The notes below the pieces were generated by a model. That model saw only the letters and a program-made list of their open reading frames with translations. It was not told where the DNA came from and searched no databases. Below are positions 23,405-31,585 of a DNA stretch of 64,000 nt, one piece after another (positions within the stretch are counted from its first letter, which is position 1; the number at the start of each line of letters is the position of its first letter). Origin of the DNA: Candidatus Cloacimonetes bacterium HGW-Cloacimonetes-2 (GTDB taxonomy: Bacteria > Cloacimonadota > Cloacimonadia > Cloacimonadales > Cloacimonadaceae); assembly GCA_002842035.1 (NCBI GenBank), contig PHBP01000008.1:1-64000 (forward strand). The letters are read 5' to 3'. Made by a program: the position numbers and the translations under genes.

Positions 23405-25441
23405 ATGAAAAGCATTTATACTCAAGTCCAGGAGCAGATGCTATCCTACAAATCTGCTTACGAAATATCAATCGATACCCTCGCAAAGCTTGTGATACCT
23501 GTTGAAATCCCAATACGGGACTTTTTTGTCCAGACCCAGCGCTTGATGCTGATGGGCGAGGAATTTGCCAATCTACTCTCCTCTGATCCAGGCTTTAGGA
23601 AGAGCCCGCTTGCCTCTCTGCAAGAGATGAATCAACGCTATTTCGCCAGTCTGGAGCCCGACACGGGCTACCAAAGCAGCTTGGAGAATCCCGATTATGC
23701 AGTAGAGCTTTTCGGCATCCCGATGGGTCAGCTCATAACAGCCCTTTGCGTGCAATACCGCCAAGTAAGACAGCATCACATCACCGGTAATTACTTCCAG
23801 CTGGAACTGCTCCTTGATCTCTATTTCAAGCTCTATGATCTGGCAAGCTCCGGCAATACTGACTTCCAGAACTGGAAGAATGAGTATCGCAAGATGACTA
23901 TGGCAGATATGCAGCTCAAATCAATGATCCAAAATGCACTGCGCTTGTGCCCGGATTTTGACTATTACCGCAAGATAGTACAGACAGCCGATCTCAGCGA
24001 CCCCCGTTACCTCTATCTATATGGCAGCTCTGTCAATGAGCACGACATCGCCATGGCAGAATACGTAAATCAATATCCTGCCAAGGATCTGGAAGCTCTG
24101 GCTGCTTTCATCGTGCAGAGCTGGGTGGATGGCTTTGTAAGGGCAAAGAAAGACTATCGCATCAAAATGTATGCCAATCTGATCATCCCCTGCGGAATGG
24201 AACGCCTGGGACGCCTCATTATTTCCGAGCTCGAAAAGATCGGTATGCAAGCCCTTGTGCCTGCTCCCCACAATCGTGGCTTGAACAAGCAATATAGCTA
24301 CGACCACCGCTTCAACAGCGCTCTGGTAATGGATCGTGACTTTGTGGATCAAAGCCTTGCCATCGCGGAGACCATTTTGGAAGAGCTCAAAGAGACTATC
24401 CAACTCCAGGCAGGCCCTGTCTATGTGGAGCTCTTTGGCGAGACTCCCTTCTCCCCCATCTCAAAGCAGAGTGCTATCCAGCTTAGTCCCGATCAGCAGC
24501 AGCTTTACCGTGAATTCACCGGACGCAATGCCCAGCTCTATTACAAATATTACAAGCGTGACGAAGCCAGCTTCACGATCATCGCCTTCCCTTCACCTGA
24601 GATCGGCCCAAAGTTCCCGGAGATCTTTGCAGACACCCTCAAGATCAACCTCTTGGATAGCAACCACTATGCCCGGATTCAGCAGAAGATTATCGACGTG
24701 CTGGATACTGCAGAGTTTGTCCACGTAAAAGGCAAGCCCGGCAACGACACGGATATAATGGTCAAGATGCATCCTATTACTGATCCCGAGCATCAGACCA
24801 ATTTTGAGAACTGCGTAGCCGATGTAAATATCCCCGTAGGCGAAGTCTTTACATCTCCGCTTCTAACCGGCACGACCGGCACGCTGCACGTAGAGGATAT
24901 CTACCTGGGCAGCCTGCGTTACTACAATATCAAGCTACACTTTGAAGATGGCTGGGTAAAAGACTATTCCTGCACAAACTTCTCTGATAGCGAGCAAGGC
25001 AAGGATTATATACACGAAAACTTGCTTTTGCCCCATACAAGCTTGCCCATAGGTGAATTTGCCATAGGGACAAATACCACTGCCTATCAGATTGCCAAAA
25101 AGCACGATATCCTATCACTCCTGCCCATCCTGATCATAGAAAAGATGGGACCGCACTTTGCCATCGGCGATACCTGCTTTAGCCACGAAGAGGATGCTCC
25201 ACATCCCAGCTTTATGAATGGCAAGGAGATGATCGCTGTGGAAAATGAGCATTCTGCCAAACGCAAGGACGATCCCCTGGGAGCATATACCCAAAAGCAT
25301 ATGGATATCACCCTGCCTTATGAGATGCTCGCTTCGATTACGGCAATAGCCAAGGATGGCACCAAGACCGATATCATCCGGGATGGGCGCTTCGTAGTCC
25401 CCGGCACCGAAGAGCTGAATTTCCCCCTGGACAACTTATAA
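23405..25441 (+). CDS. M29-family metallo-aminopeptidase with N-terminal extension
   Basis: A 678-residue cytoplasmic protein. The C-terminal roughly 450 residues match M29 aminopeptidases (AmpS/PepS): conserved Glu in IPVGEVFTSPL, Glu in LPIGEFAIGTN, His in MGPHFAIGDT, and the C-terminal His-X-Asp in KHMDITLP are the expected two-metal ligands. The first ~225 residues are helical and unrecognised; classical M29 enzymes are about 410 residues. It stands alone with a TTGACA upstream and a terminator downstream. Likely releases N-terminal amino acids from peptides, in keeping with an amino-acid-fermenting lifestyle (inference). Confidence 0.83.
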   Translation: MKSIYTQVQEQMLSYKSAYEISIDTLAKLVIPVEIPIRDFFVQTQRLMLMGEEFANLLSSDPGFRKSPLASLQEMNQRYFASLEPDTGYQSSLENPDYAVELFGIPMGQLITALCVQYRQVRQHHITGNYFQLELLLDLYFKLYDLASSGNTDFQNWKNEYRKMTMADMQLKSMIQNALRLCPDFDYYRKIVQTADLSDPRYLYLYGSSVNEHDIAMAEYVNQYPAKDLEALAAFIVQSWVDGFVRAKKDYRIKMYANLIIPCGMERLGRLIISELEKIGMQALVPAPHNRGLNKQYSYDHRFNSALVMDRDFVDQSLAIAETILEELKETIQLQAGPVYVELFGETPFSPISKQSAIQLSPDQQQLYREFTGRNAQLYYKYYKRDEASFTIIAFPSPEIGPKFPEIFADTLKINLLDSNHYARIQQKIIDVLDTAEFVHVKGKPGNDTDIMVKMHPITDPEHQTNFENCVADVNIPVGEVFTSPLLTGTTGTLHVEDIYLGSLRYYNIKLHFEDGWVKDYSCTNFSDSEQGKDYIHENLLLPHTSLPIGEFAIGTNTTAYQIAKKHDILSLLPILIIEKMGPHFAIGDTCFSHEEDAPHPSFMNGKEMIAVENEHSAKRKDDPLGAYTQKHMDITLPYEMLASITAIAKDGTKTDIIRDGRFVVPGTEELNFPLDNL

Positions 25442-25458
25442 TAATCTACTACATAGTA

Positions 25459-25489
25459 AAACCCCGGGCTTCAGTACCGGGGTTTTTTT
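25459..25489 (+). terminator. Rho-independent terminator after the M29 peptidase gene
   Basis: AAACCCCGG (25459-25467) pairs with CCGGGGTTT (25477-25485) and runs into seven T ending at 25489, immediately before the stop codon of the convergent arsC. Confidence 0.93.
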
Positions 25490-25909
25490 CTAATCCAAAG
25501 TCTTCAGATAGCCCAAGACCTTGTCGATCACATCCTCTAAAGCTTTTCTAAAGTAGGGCAAAGCCTCTTCCTCTGGCAAGCCACTGTAAGGCGCAGGGTC
25601 TTCTATCCCCAGATGCACCTGCTGTACTGGCTTTAGGAATACCGGGCAGCTCTCCCTGGCATGATCGCAGACCGTAATCACCAGATCAAGATCCTCCCGG
25701 CTCAAGAATTCTGTCACACTTTTGGAGTAGTATGCCCCGGTATCAATACCAAGTTCTGAAAGCACTCTCACCGCCCAGGGATTGATCACTGAAGGCTGTA
25801 CTCCCGCAGAGTAGGCAATGAACTGATCCTTCAGATAATGATTGATCGCGGCTTCTGCCATAATACTACGGCAGGAATTACCGGTGCAGAGCACCAAGAT
25901 CTTCTTCAT
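25490..25909 (-). CDS. arsC: Arsenate reductase, low-molecular-weight phosphatase type (ArsC)
   Basis: A 139-residue enzyme that reduces arsenate to arsenite with thioredoxin. The P-loop CTGNSCRS (Cys near residue 8, second Cys 13) and a later redox cysteine in ITVCDHARESCPVF (about 77-90) fit thioredoxin-linked ArsC rather than a protein tyrosine phosphatase, which lacks those cysteines. Last gene of the operon that also holds an ArsR regulator and a permease. It overlaps the thioredoxin lipoprotein gene by 4 bp. Confidence 0.9.
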   Translation of the reverse strand: MKKILVLCTGNSCRSIMAEAAINHYLKDQFIAYSAGVQPSVINPWAVRVLSELGIDTGAYYSKSVTEFLSREDLDLVITVCDHARESCPVFLKPVQQVHLGIEDPAPYSGLPEEEALPYFRKALEDVIDKVLGYLKTLD

Positions 25910-26334
25910 TTGCGTTCCAGCCCTGCAAGGTACTCATCCAGCATACTTACGATCTCATCTTTAGGAAAAAAGCCTTCGTGGCGATAGAACTCCTTTCCCT
26001 GGGCATCCAAAAAGATCTGCGTAGGCATTACTCTTACACCATACTGCTGACCTACGCTGCGATTCTTGTAGAGGTCGTGAAAGATCACATCCACCACTCC
26101 CGGATAGATCGCTGCAATCTCCCGCAAGACAGGCTGCATCATCTTGCAGGGTATGCAAGATTCCGCTCCCAGCTCCAGAAAAGTAACCTTGTATCCCTGT
26201 GATGACGTACTATCCGAAACGGCTGTAGTATTATCCGTTACAGTTTCATTCTGCTGCTCTTCAGGTCGCTCATTGCTCGCGCCACAAGCCACGAGACCCA
26301 TCAGAACTATCATTATTATTAGTAATCTGTACAT
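25906..26334 (-). CDS. Thioredoxin-fold lipoprotein
   Basis: A 142-residue exported lipoprotein: signal peptide with lipobox LVAC (Cys 17), a low-complexity linker rich in Glu, Asn and Thr, then a thioredoxin fold with active site CIPC (Cys 60 and 63) and a cis-Pro segment VMPTQIFLD. Probably faces the periplasm and receives electrons from the CcdA protein encoded upstream in this operon (inference). Start overlaps the stop of the DGC gene. Confidence 0.88.
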   Translation of the reverse strand: MYRLLIIMIVLMGLVACGASNERPEEQQNETVTDNTTAVSDSTSSQGYKVTFLELGAESCIPCKMMQPVLREIAAIYPGVVDVIFHDLYKNRSVGQQYGVRVMPTQIFLDAQGKEFYRHEGFFPKDEIVSMLDEYLAGLERK

Positions 26335-26750
26335 CAGAACCCCTTGCCACTTAGTTTGGTCATCAAGTCCCCGATCAGCTCCGGAGGATAATCAAATACA
26401 GGCTCTTTTTTCACACCCAGTTGAGTCACAATTACGTGATTATAATTAGTCTTGCCAAGTTTGTCAAAGATCTTTTTCAAGCAACCCACTTTACAACCAT
26501 CGATCAGTAGATCCTTTGGGCTGGTTTCATCAAAAGCATCACCACAACCGCAATCTCCAACTGCCACGCAAACTGAACAGCCCATCTTGTATCTATCTGC
26601 TGTATGCAGAGCTTTCGCCAGATCCAGGCTGATTATCCCCACGTTGCTTGCTCCGGCACAGGCATAAACGCTGGAGGGTGCAGAATTCGAAACGCAGCTT
26701 TGATCGCCGCAATCGGTTCCACAGGAACATGAACATGTGCTTTCAGTCAT
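26334..26750 (-). CDS. DGC-domain putative metal-binding protein
   Basis: A 138-residue cysteine-rich protein. After a Cys-rich N-terminus (CSCSCGTDCGDQSC, residues 5-18) comes the DGC domain (PF08859): VYACAGASNVGIISLDLA, MGCSVCVAVGDC, and the name-giving DGCKVGC near 86-92. The family is described only as putative zinc-binding; occurrence with CcdA, thioredoxins and ArsC suggests a thiol-based metal or arsenic role (inference). Its stop overlaps the start of the downstream lipoprotein gene by one base. Confidence 0.83.
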   Translation of the reverse strand: MTESTCSCSCGTDCGDQSCVSNSAPSSVYACAGASNVGIISLDLAKALHTADRYKMGCSVCVAVGDCGCGDAFDETSPKDLLIDGCKVGCLKKIFDKLGKTNYNHVIVTQLGVKKEPVFDYPPELIGDLMTKLSGKGF

Positions 26751-26751
26751 C

Positions 26752-26991
26752 TCAGACTCCTTTTTGGATAAAAGATTTGATCTCTACTGCCGTAAGCAGC
26801 TTCCCACTCGCCACCACCTTCTCATCAATCACAAGACCGGGCGTCATCATTACTCCGTAATCCATGATCTTATCCAGATCGGTCACTTTCTCAAAGCTTG
26901 CTTCAATGCCCAACTCCGCTACTGCCGTGCGGGCATTTTCTTCCAGTTTCTTGCATTTGGGGCAGCCTGTGCCCAAAATCTTGATAATCAT
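26752..26991 (-). CDS. Small thioredoxin-like protein (redox-active disulfide family)
   Basis: A 79-residue cytoplasmic protein with a CPKC active site (residues 10-13) and the fold landmarks MMTPGLVIDEKVV, characteristic of TIGR00412-type mini-thioredoxins commonly encoded with permeases and CcdA in metal-resistance operons. It probably shuttles electrons to ArsC or to CcdA. Confidence 0.88.
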   Translation of the reverse strand: MIIKILGTGCPKCKKLEENARTAVAELGIEASFEKVTDLDKIMDYGVMMTPGLVIDEKVVASGKLLTAVEIKSFIQKGV

Positions 26992-27002
26992 CGTATTCTC
27001 CT

Positions 27003-27695
27003 TTACTTAAAGATCAGATACAATCCGGCAGCCAAAACAAGCGCGGCACATACGTACCTGAGTGTTTTTGTACCCTTCGATTGACTGCTCCAATTCAAAT
27101 ATACTTGCACTTTCCCGGCAAAGGTTCCTGCCAGGATTATTACTAAACAATGTCCGATTATGTATGCTCCCAGTAGTGCCAGGGCAAAGACCAGCCTAGA
27201 ACCTGCCGCCCCAAAGGCTATCCCCAAGATAGGGGCCATAAAGGCAAAGGAGCAAGGCCCCAAAGCAATCCCCAAGAGAAAGCCCAGGCTCAGCGCAGCC
27301 CAGGCTCCCCTGCCCCGGTTATTGATCCCGGAGACAAAAGATGGCATTTTCACCAAGTCGGAGATGAAAAGAGCCACGATAATAAAGACAACTCCCATCA
27401 CCGGCTCTATCCATGCTCCGAGATCTCCCATCAAACGTCCCAGAATGCTGGTCACCACACCGATCAGGGCCATCATCAGGATGATACCCAAGGTAAACAG
27501 AGATGATAGCCGCAATGCCTTAGCTGTCGTCAAACCTCCTTGACCATTCAGAAAGCCAATTATCAATGGGATACTTGCCAGATGGCAGGGACTGAGCAGA
27601 ATACTCAGCACTCCCCAGATAAAGGCTGCACCCAGAGCAATCGCAGGATTGGCCGTGAGCGCATTACTGAGGCTATTAAAGAGCTCAATAATCAT
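27003..27695 (-). CDS. ccdA: CcdA-type transmembrane thiol electron carrier
   Basis: A 230-residue inner-membrane protein with six predicted helices that carries reducing equivalents from cytoplasmic to periplasmic thioredoxins. One conserved cysteine lies in LLSPCHLASIPLIIGFL (helix 1) and its partner in ALGPCSFAFMAPILG (helix 4). Overlaps the permease stop (ATGA) and is followed by two thioredoxin genes, one cytoplasmic and one lipoprotein: a complete electron path across the membrane. Confidence 0.9.
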   Translation of the reverse strand: MIIELFNSLSNALTANPAIALGAAFIWGVLSILLSPCHLASIPLIIGFLNGQGGLTTAKALRLSSLFTLGIILMMALIGVVTSILGRLMGDLGAWIEPVMGVVFIIVALFISDLVKMPSFVSGINNRGRGAWAALSLGFLLGIALGPCSFAFMAPILGIAFGAAGSRLVFALALLGAYIIGHCLVIILAGTFAGKVQVYLNWSSQSKGTKTLRYVCAALVLAAGLYLIFK

Positions 27696-29002
27696 CCGAA
27701 GAAAGCTCCGAAGATAAAGCCCGTGATAGTGGACATTATTACAACCAAAGCCACGAATGCAGCAGTCTTTTGCAGACCCAATACCGTATTGATCACCAGC
27801 ATACTGGGCAGTGAGAGTGCAGGGCCGGATAATAGCAATGCCAGAGCAGGTCCCCTGCCCATTCCGGAGCCCAATAGCCCCTGCAGGATCGGAACCTCCG
27901 TAAGGGTCGCAAAGTACATAAAAGCTCCGGAGATCGCGGCAAAGAAATTTGCCCAGATAGAATTGCCACCCACTGCCATCTCTATCCAGCGGGATGGCAT
28001 CCAGGCTTCATACCCGGGACGTCCCAAGAGCGCCCCAGCCACCATCACGCCCAAAAAGAGCAGCGGAATAATCAGCTTGGCAAAATCCCAGGTTGAGCCC
28101 AACCATTCCTTCAGCTCACCCTTCTCAAAGCTCAGAAACGCACTCAATAGCACTACTACCGTCACAAATGGAATCAGGGGTTGCATCGGGAACAACAAGC
28201 CCATCACAACAGTCCCAATAGTGATCGCGAGCACCTTGAACATATTGAAACCATAAAACAGATTCAGGCTTAGTCCCAGCAGAAATGCCAATACGGCAGA
28301 GACAAACCACTTGTACGAATATGCCCAAACCACAAATCCGGTCGCGGTAGCGCTATTAGGCTTTGCCCAGTTCAGAAAGATCAAAATCAGGATCATCAAG
28401 GCAAAGTAGATCATAGTCTGCCACATCGGGCGCGCTTCCTCCCCACCCTCAAAGCCTGCTGCTTTCATCTGTCTCTCGCCCTCTTCCTTTCTAAAAAGAA
28501 GATGCATTATCAGACCAATAATAACGCTGAAAAGCACCGCTCCCACTCCTCTGGCAATCCCGATCTGCAAGCCCAGGATACGCGCAGTCATCACAATGGC
28601 AAGTATATTGATGGCAGGTCCGGAATACAAAAAGGCAATTGCCGGTCCCAAGCCTGCTCCGCGTTTGTAGATACCGCTAAAGAGAGGCAGGATTGTACAG
28701 GAGCATACAGCCAGGATTGCTCCCGATACGGATGCCACTCCATAGGCGATTACCTTCTTTGCCGAGGGCCCCAGATACTTCATTACGCTCGCACTGCTGA
28801 CGAATACGCTCACCGCTCCGGCGATAAAGAGCGCCGGGATCAGACACAAGAGTACATGCAGACGTGCGTAATCCTGCAGCATATAAAAAGCTTCCAGCAC
28901 TCCGCCTTTGAATCTGGCGCTTTCAAAGGGTATAAAGTATGCAGCGATAAAGATCGCCAGCATTATCCCCAGGACCTTTAATTCTTTCAATTTCTCAGTC
29001 AT
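27692..29002 (-). CDS. ArsP/DUF318-type permease
   Basis: A 436-residue inner-membrane protein with about ten helices and two related halves (PF03773). Features include AVCSCTILPLFSGIYKRGAG with a Cys-X-Cys pair and FLYSGPAINILAI; the second half repeats the pattern near FATLTEVPILQGLLGSGMG. The ATG at 29002 is chosen because GGAGAG lies 4-8 bases upstream; earlier in-frame codons would overlap most of the arsR C-terminus. Members export arsenite, organoarsenicals or other metals; with ArsR and ArsC present, arsenic is the best guess. Confidence 0.85.
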   Translation of the reverse strand: MTEKLKELKVLGIMLAIFIAAYFIPFESARFKGGVLEAFYMLQDYARLHVLLCLIPALFIAGAVSVFVSSASVMKYLGPSAKKVIAYGVASVSGAILAVCSCTILPLFSGIYKRGAGLGPAIAFLYSGPAINILAIVMTARILGLQIGIARGVGAVLFSVIIGLIMHLLFRKEEGERQMKAAGFEGGEEARPMWQTMIYFALMILILIFLNWAKPNSATATGFVVWAYSYKWFVSAVLAFLLGLSLNLFYGFNMFKVLAITIGTVVMGLLFPMQPLIPFVTVVVLLSAFLSFEKGELKEWLGSTWDFAKLIIPLLFLGVMVAGALLGRPGYEAWMPSRWIEMAVGGNSIWANFFAAISGAFMYFATLTEVPILQGLLGSGMGRGPALALLLSGPALSLPSMLVINTVLGLQKTAAFVALVVIMSTITGFIFGAFFG

Positions 29003-29288
29003 TTTGACTCTCCCTGATCTGCACCACGCACCTGAACATATCCAATACACAGGGACAGAGCAAGCTGTAGATCATCTGATTATTGTATTTGCGGACCGTG
29101 ATTATCCCGGCTTGGCGTAAAATGCTGAGATGCCGGGAGATTGTGGATATATCAATCCCCACCATAGTAGTGAGATCGCTTACATTGCGCTCCCCCTCAT
29201 TGAGTTGCTCTACGATGAAGAGCCTGGTGGGATGCGCCAGCGCCTTCATCACCCCCGCCATATATATGTATCTGCTGCTATTCGGCAT
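28995..29288 (-). CDS. arsR: ArsR-family metalloregulator
   Basis: A 97-residue winged-helix repressor that starts the arsenic/thiol operon. The helix-turn-helix reads TTMVGIDISTISRHLSILRQ. The classical ELCVCDL cysteine site of ArsR is replaced by ERNVSDL, so arsenic cannot bind there; instead a CPC motif followed by a third Cys (LLCPCVLDMFRC) sits near the C-terminus, the likely sensor site. Overlaps the permease gene by 8 bp. A 7+7 inverted repeat lies 20-41 bp upstream and is probably its operator. Confidence 0.88.
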   Translation of the reverse strand: MPNSSRYIYMAGVMKALAHPTRLFIVEQLNEGERNVSDLTTMVGIDISTISRHLSILRQAGIITVRKYNNQMIYSLLCPCVLDMFRCVVQIRESQND

Positions 29289-29307
29289 TGTAACCTCATT
29301 GATTTAG

Positions 29308-29346
29308 TATTTGGTCACTTTGCCAAATAGCCCAGCTAATTGTCAA
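29308..29346 (-). promoter_or_regulatory. Likely arsR promoter -35 box and operator
   Basis: On the minus strand TTGACA occupies 29346-29341 and is followed by an inverted repeat TATTTGG (29329-29323) and CCAAATA (29314-29308) with an 8-base centre. The palindrome covers where the -10 box would be, the usual place for an ArsR-type repressor to block RNA polymerase. Confidence 0.6.
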
Positions 29347-29872
29347 GCCCAATCTCATCCTGTTTGTTTAAAACCTTCTTAATCAACACTCTATACACTG
29401 CATCAAAGATCTGCAGGCATCAGCCTCTATATCTATATGGGGGACAGATCTCAGTTTTTGGGACAGATCCTGGGGATTATTTCGCCAAAGCTAAAAATAA
29501 TTGCTAGCCCATCTGAGTCATGGTATGAGATAAATGCCCGTAGAATTTGCATAGATCTGGTTTGTTAGCAATGATGATCCAGTCCCAAGTCAGCGAAAGA
29601 TAATGGAGATTATCAGCAAGTGAGATATTGTCAGCAAATACGACATCGCGAAACCGACGCTACCCTAAAGATGATAGACTAAACAGATCCCGGATTACTC
29701 ACTAATGTCGGATATCTCTTATCGGATTCTCTGGATAACAGGCTCAATAATGATAGTGATCTGCCCTATCAAAGTATCGGAAGGATACCCATTTTTCTCA
29801 GGAAAGCCTTATGATGCTTGGATGTATCTGTTCTATGCAAAACAACTTCACAGAAAAGCGTGTCGATTTATC

Positions 29873-29878
29873 TTGACA
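29873..29878 (+). promoter_or_regulatory. Likely -35 box for the methyltransferase
   Basis: Exact TTGACA 58 bp before the ATG, with TTAAAATAG further on as the only -10 candidate; spacing to TAAAAT is 12 bp, shorter than usual. Confidence 0.4.
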
Positions 29879-29935
29879 GGAATGTCTAGTTAAAATAGCC
29901 TTCCAACAAGAATAATCATAGGAATGGAGTTCTAA

Positions 29936-31528
29936 ATGGATGCCCCTAAACAGGATATGTTAACTATTCAGGATGCCAGCAAGCTTGCATCAGACTATTT
30001 GTCCAAGAATGTCACGACTTCCAATATCAGTTATCTCATTCAATATGGCCGCATCAGGAAGTTTGGAGAGAATGGCAACACGCTGATATCCAAGCAAGAA
30101 CTAATGGCATATTACGAATCACTCAACGGGGGAAGGGAGTCATCCTGGCGTGGTCAACTGGGAGATGATTTGAACTGGGCTTTGTCTTTTGACCAGTACA
30201 AGGAAGCCGAAACTACCAAACATGTCCACCGCTTGCATCCATACAAAGGGAAATTCATACCCCAATTGGTGGAGTACTTCCTGGATGATCATACAGATAA
30301 GTTTAAGACCGAGACGTTCTTTAAGAAAGGTGATATTGTTCTTGATCCGTTCTCAGGAAGCGGAACGACTATGGTACAAGCCAATGAACTGGGGATCAAT
30401 GCTATAGGCATAGATATTTCTGCCTTTAATGCCCTTATCGGCAATTGTAAGGTAACAAGATACGACTATCATGATCTTCAGAGTGAGATCTTCCGGATTT
30501 CTACAGCACTTCGGACTTATCTCTCAGATTCACATGTTTTAGACTTTGAAGATAGATTACTCAAAGCTCTCTACTCGTTTAATAATCAACACTTCCCAGT
30601 CCCAGACTATAAGTATAAACTGAGGCAAGGATTGATTGATGAGAAACTCTATGGACAAGAGAAAGAGCAGGAGTTCTTACCGATATTCGATGGTCTTGTT
30701 GAGAGCTATGGAATCAAACTTAAGCAAGAAAGCAACAGCACTTTCCTGGATAAATGGTTCTCGCAGCATATTCGGGAAGAGATCGAGTTTGTATATAGCG
30801 AGATTCAAAAGATAAAAAACCAAGACACTAAGAACATTCTCAGTGTAGCTCTTAGTAGAACGATCCGAAGTTGCAGGGCTACAACTCATGCGGATTTGGC
30901 TACTCTATTGGAGCCGGTTACCACCACCTATTACTGCTCTAAGCATGGGAAAATCTGCAAGCCTTTGTTCTCTATCCTGAAGTGGTGGCTTACCTATTCT
31001 CACGATACCCTGAAGAGAGTGATGCAGTTTGATAAACTGAGAACAGCAAGCTATCAGACCTGTCTCACAGGTGATAGTAGAACAATAAACATAATAGAGG
31101 AATTGGATAATGTAAATCCTGCTTTAGGAGAGCTGGTCTCACGTCAGAAAGTGAAAGGCATATTCTCCTCACCGCCTTATGTGGGATTGATAGATTATCA
31201 CGAGCAACATGCCTATGCCTATGATTTGTTTGGCTTTGAACGCAGAGATGATTCTGAAATAGGACCGCTGTTCAGAGGACAGGGAAGAGAAGCCAAACAA
31301 AGCTATATCCAAGGGATAAGCGATGTTTTGAATAACTCTAAAAAGTTCTTGGCAGAGGATTATGATGTATTCTTGGTTGCTAACGACAAATACAACATGT
31401 ATCCCACCATAGCAGAACTTGCAGGAATGCGTATAGTTAACCAGTATAAGAGGCCAGTATTGAATCGCACTGAAAAGGATAAAGGTGCGTATTCGGAAAC
31501 CATTTTTCACTTGAGGGAGAAGGCGTGA
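29936..31528 (+). CDS. Site-specific DNA methyltransferase of a type II R-M system
   Basis: A 530-residue protein predicted to protect host DNA from the adjacent nuclease. Residues about 8-60 look like a small helix-turn-helix/excisionase-type DNA-binding domain. The SAM-binding motif I DPFSGSGTT is at 137-145 and the catalytic motif IV SSPPY at 411-415. SPPY is usual for N4-cytosine or some N6-adenine enzymes, and motif I preceding IV with about 270 residues between, likely containing the target-recognition region, is an alpha/gamma-like order. GGAATG precedes the ATG. More AT-rich than flanking genes, suggesting acquisition by transfer. Confidence 0.87.
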   Translation: MDAPKQDMLTIQDASKLASDYLSKNVTTSNISYLIQYGRIRKFGENGNTLISKQELMAYYESLNGGRESSWRGQLGDDLNWALSFDQYKEAETTKHVHRLHPYKGKFIPQLVEYFLDDHTDKFKTETFFKKGDIVLDPFSGSGTTMVQANELGINAIGIDISAFNALIGNCKVTRYDYHDLQSEIFRISTALRTYLSDSHVLDFEDRLLKALYSFNNQHFPVPDYKYKLRQGLIDEKLYGQEKEQEFLPIFDGLVESYGIKLKQESNSTFLDKWFSQHIREEIEFVYSEIQKIKNQDTKNILSVALSRTIRSCRATTHADLATLLEPVTTTYYCSKHGKICKPLFSILKWWLTYSHDTLKRVMQFDKLRTASYQTCLTGDSRTINIIEELDNVNPALGELVSRQKVKGIFSSPPYVGLIDYHEQHAYAYDLFGFERRDDSEIGPLFRGQGREAKQSYIQGISDVLNNSKKFLAEDYDVFLVANDKYNMYPTIAELAGMRIVNQYKRPVLNRTEKDKGAYSETIFHLREKA

Positions 31529-31585
31529 GCTACGTAATTGATACAACGCATATGATAGCAGATTTATTACATCAATGGAGTCAGC

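Larger units (their letters stand above)
29289..29935. other. Gene-free stretch between arsR and the restriction-modification pair
   Basis: Holds the arsR control region at its left, two direct copies of GGGACAGATC near 29443 and 29461, and a TTGACA box at 29873-29878 for the methyltransferase. AT-rich. A 62-codon frame at 29705-29893 has no ribosome site and is not called. Nothing else recognisable. Confidence 0.5.

Noticed and set aside
29705-29893. 62-codon frame before the methyltransferase
   Set aside because: No start signals and no recognisable composition; treated as intergenic.
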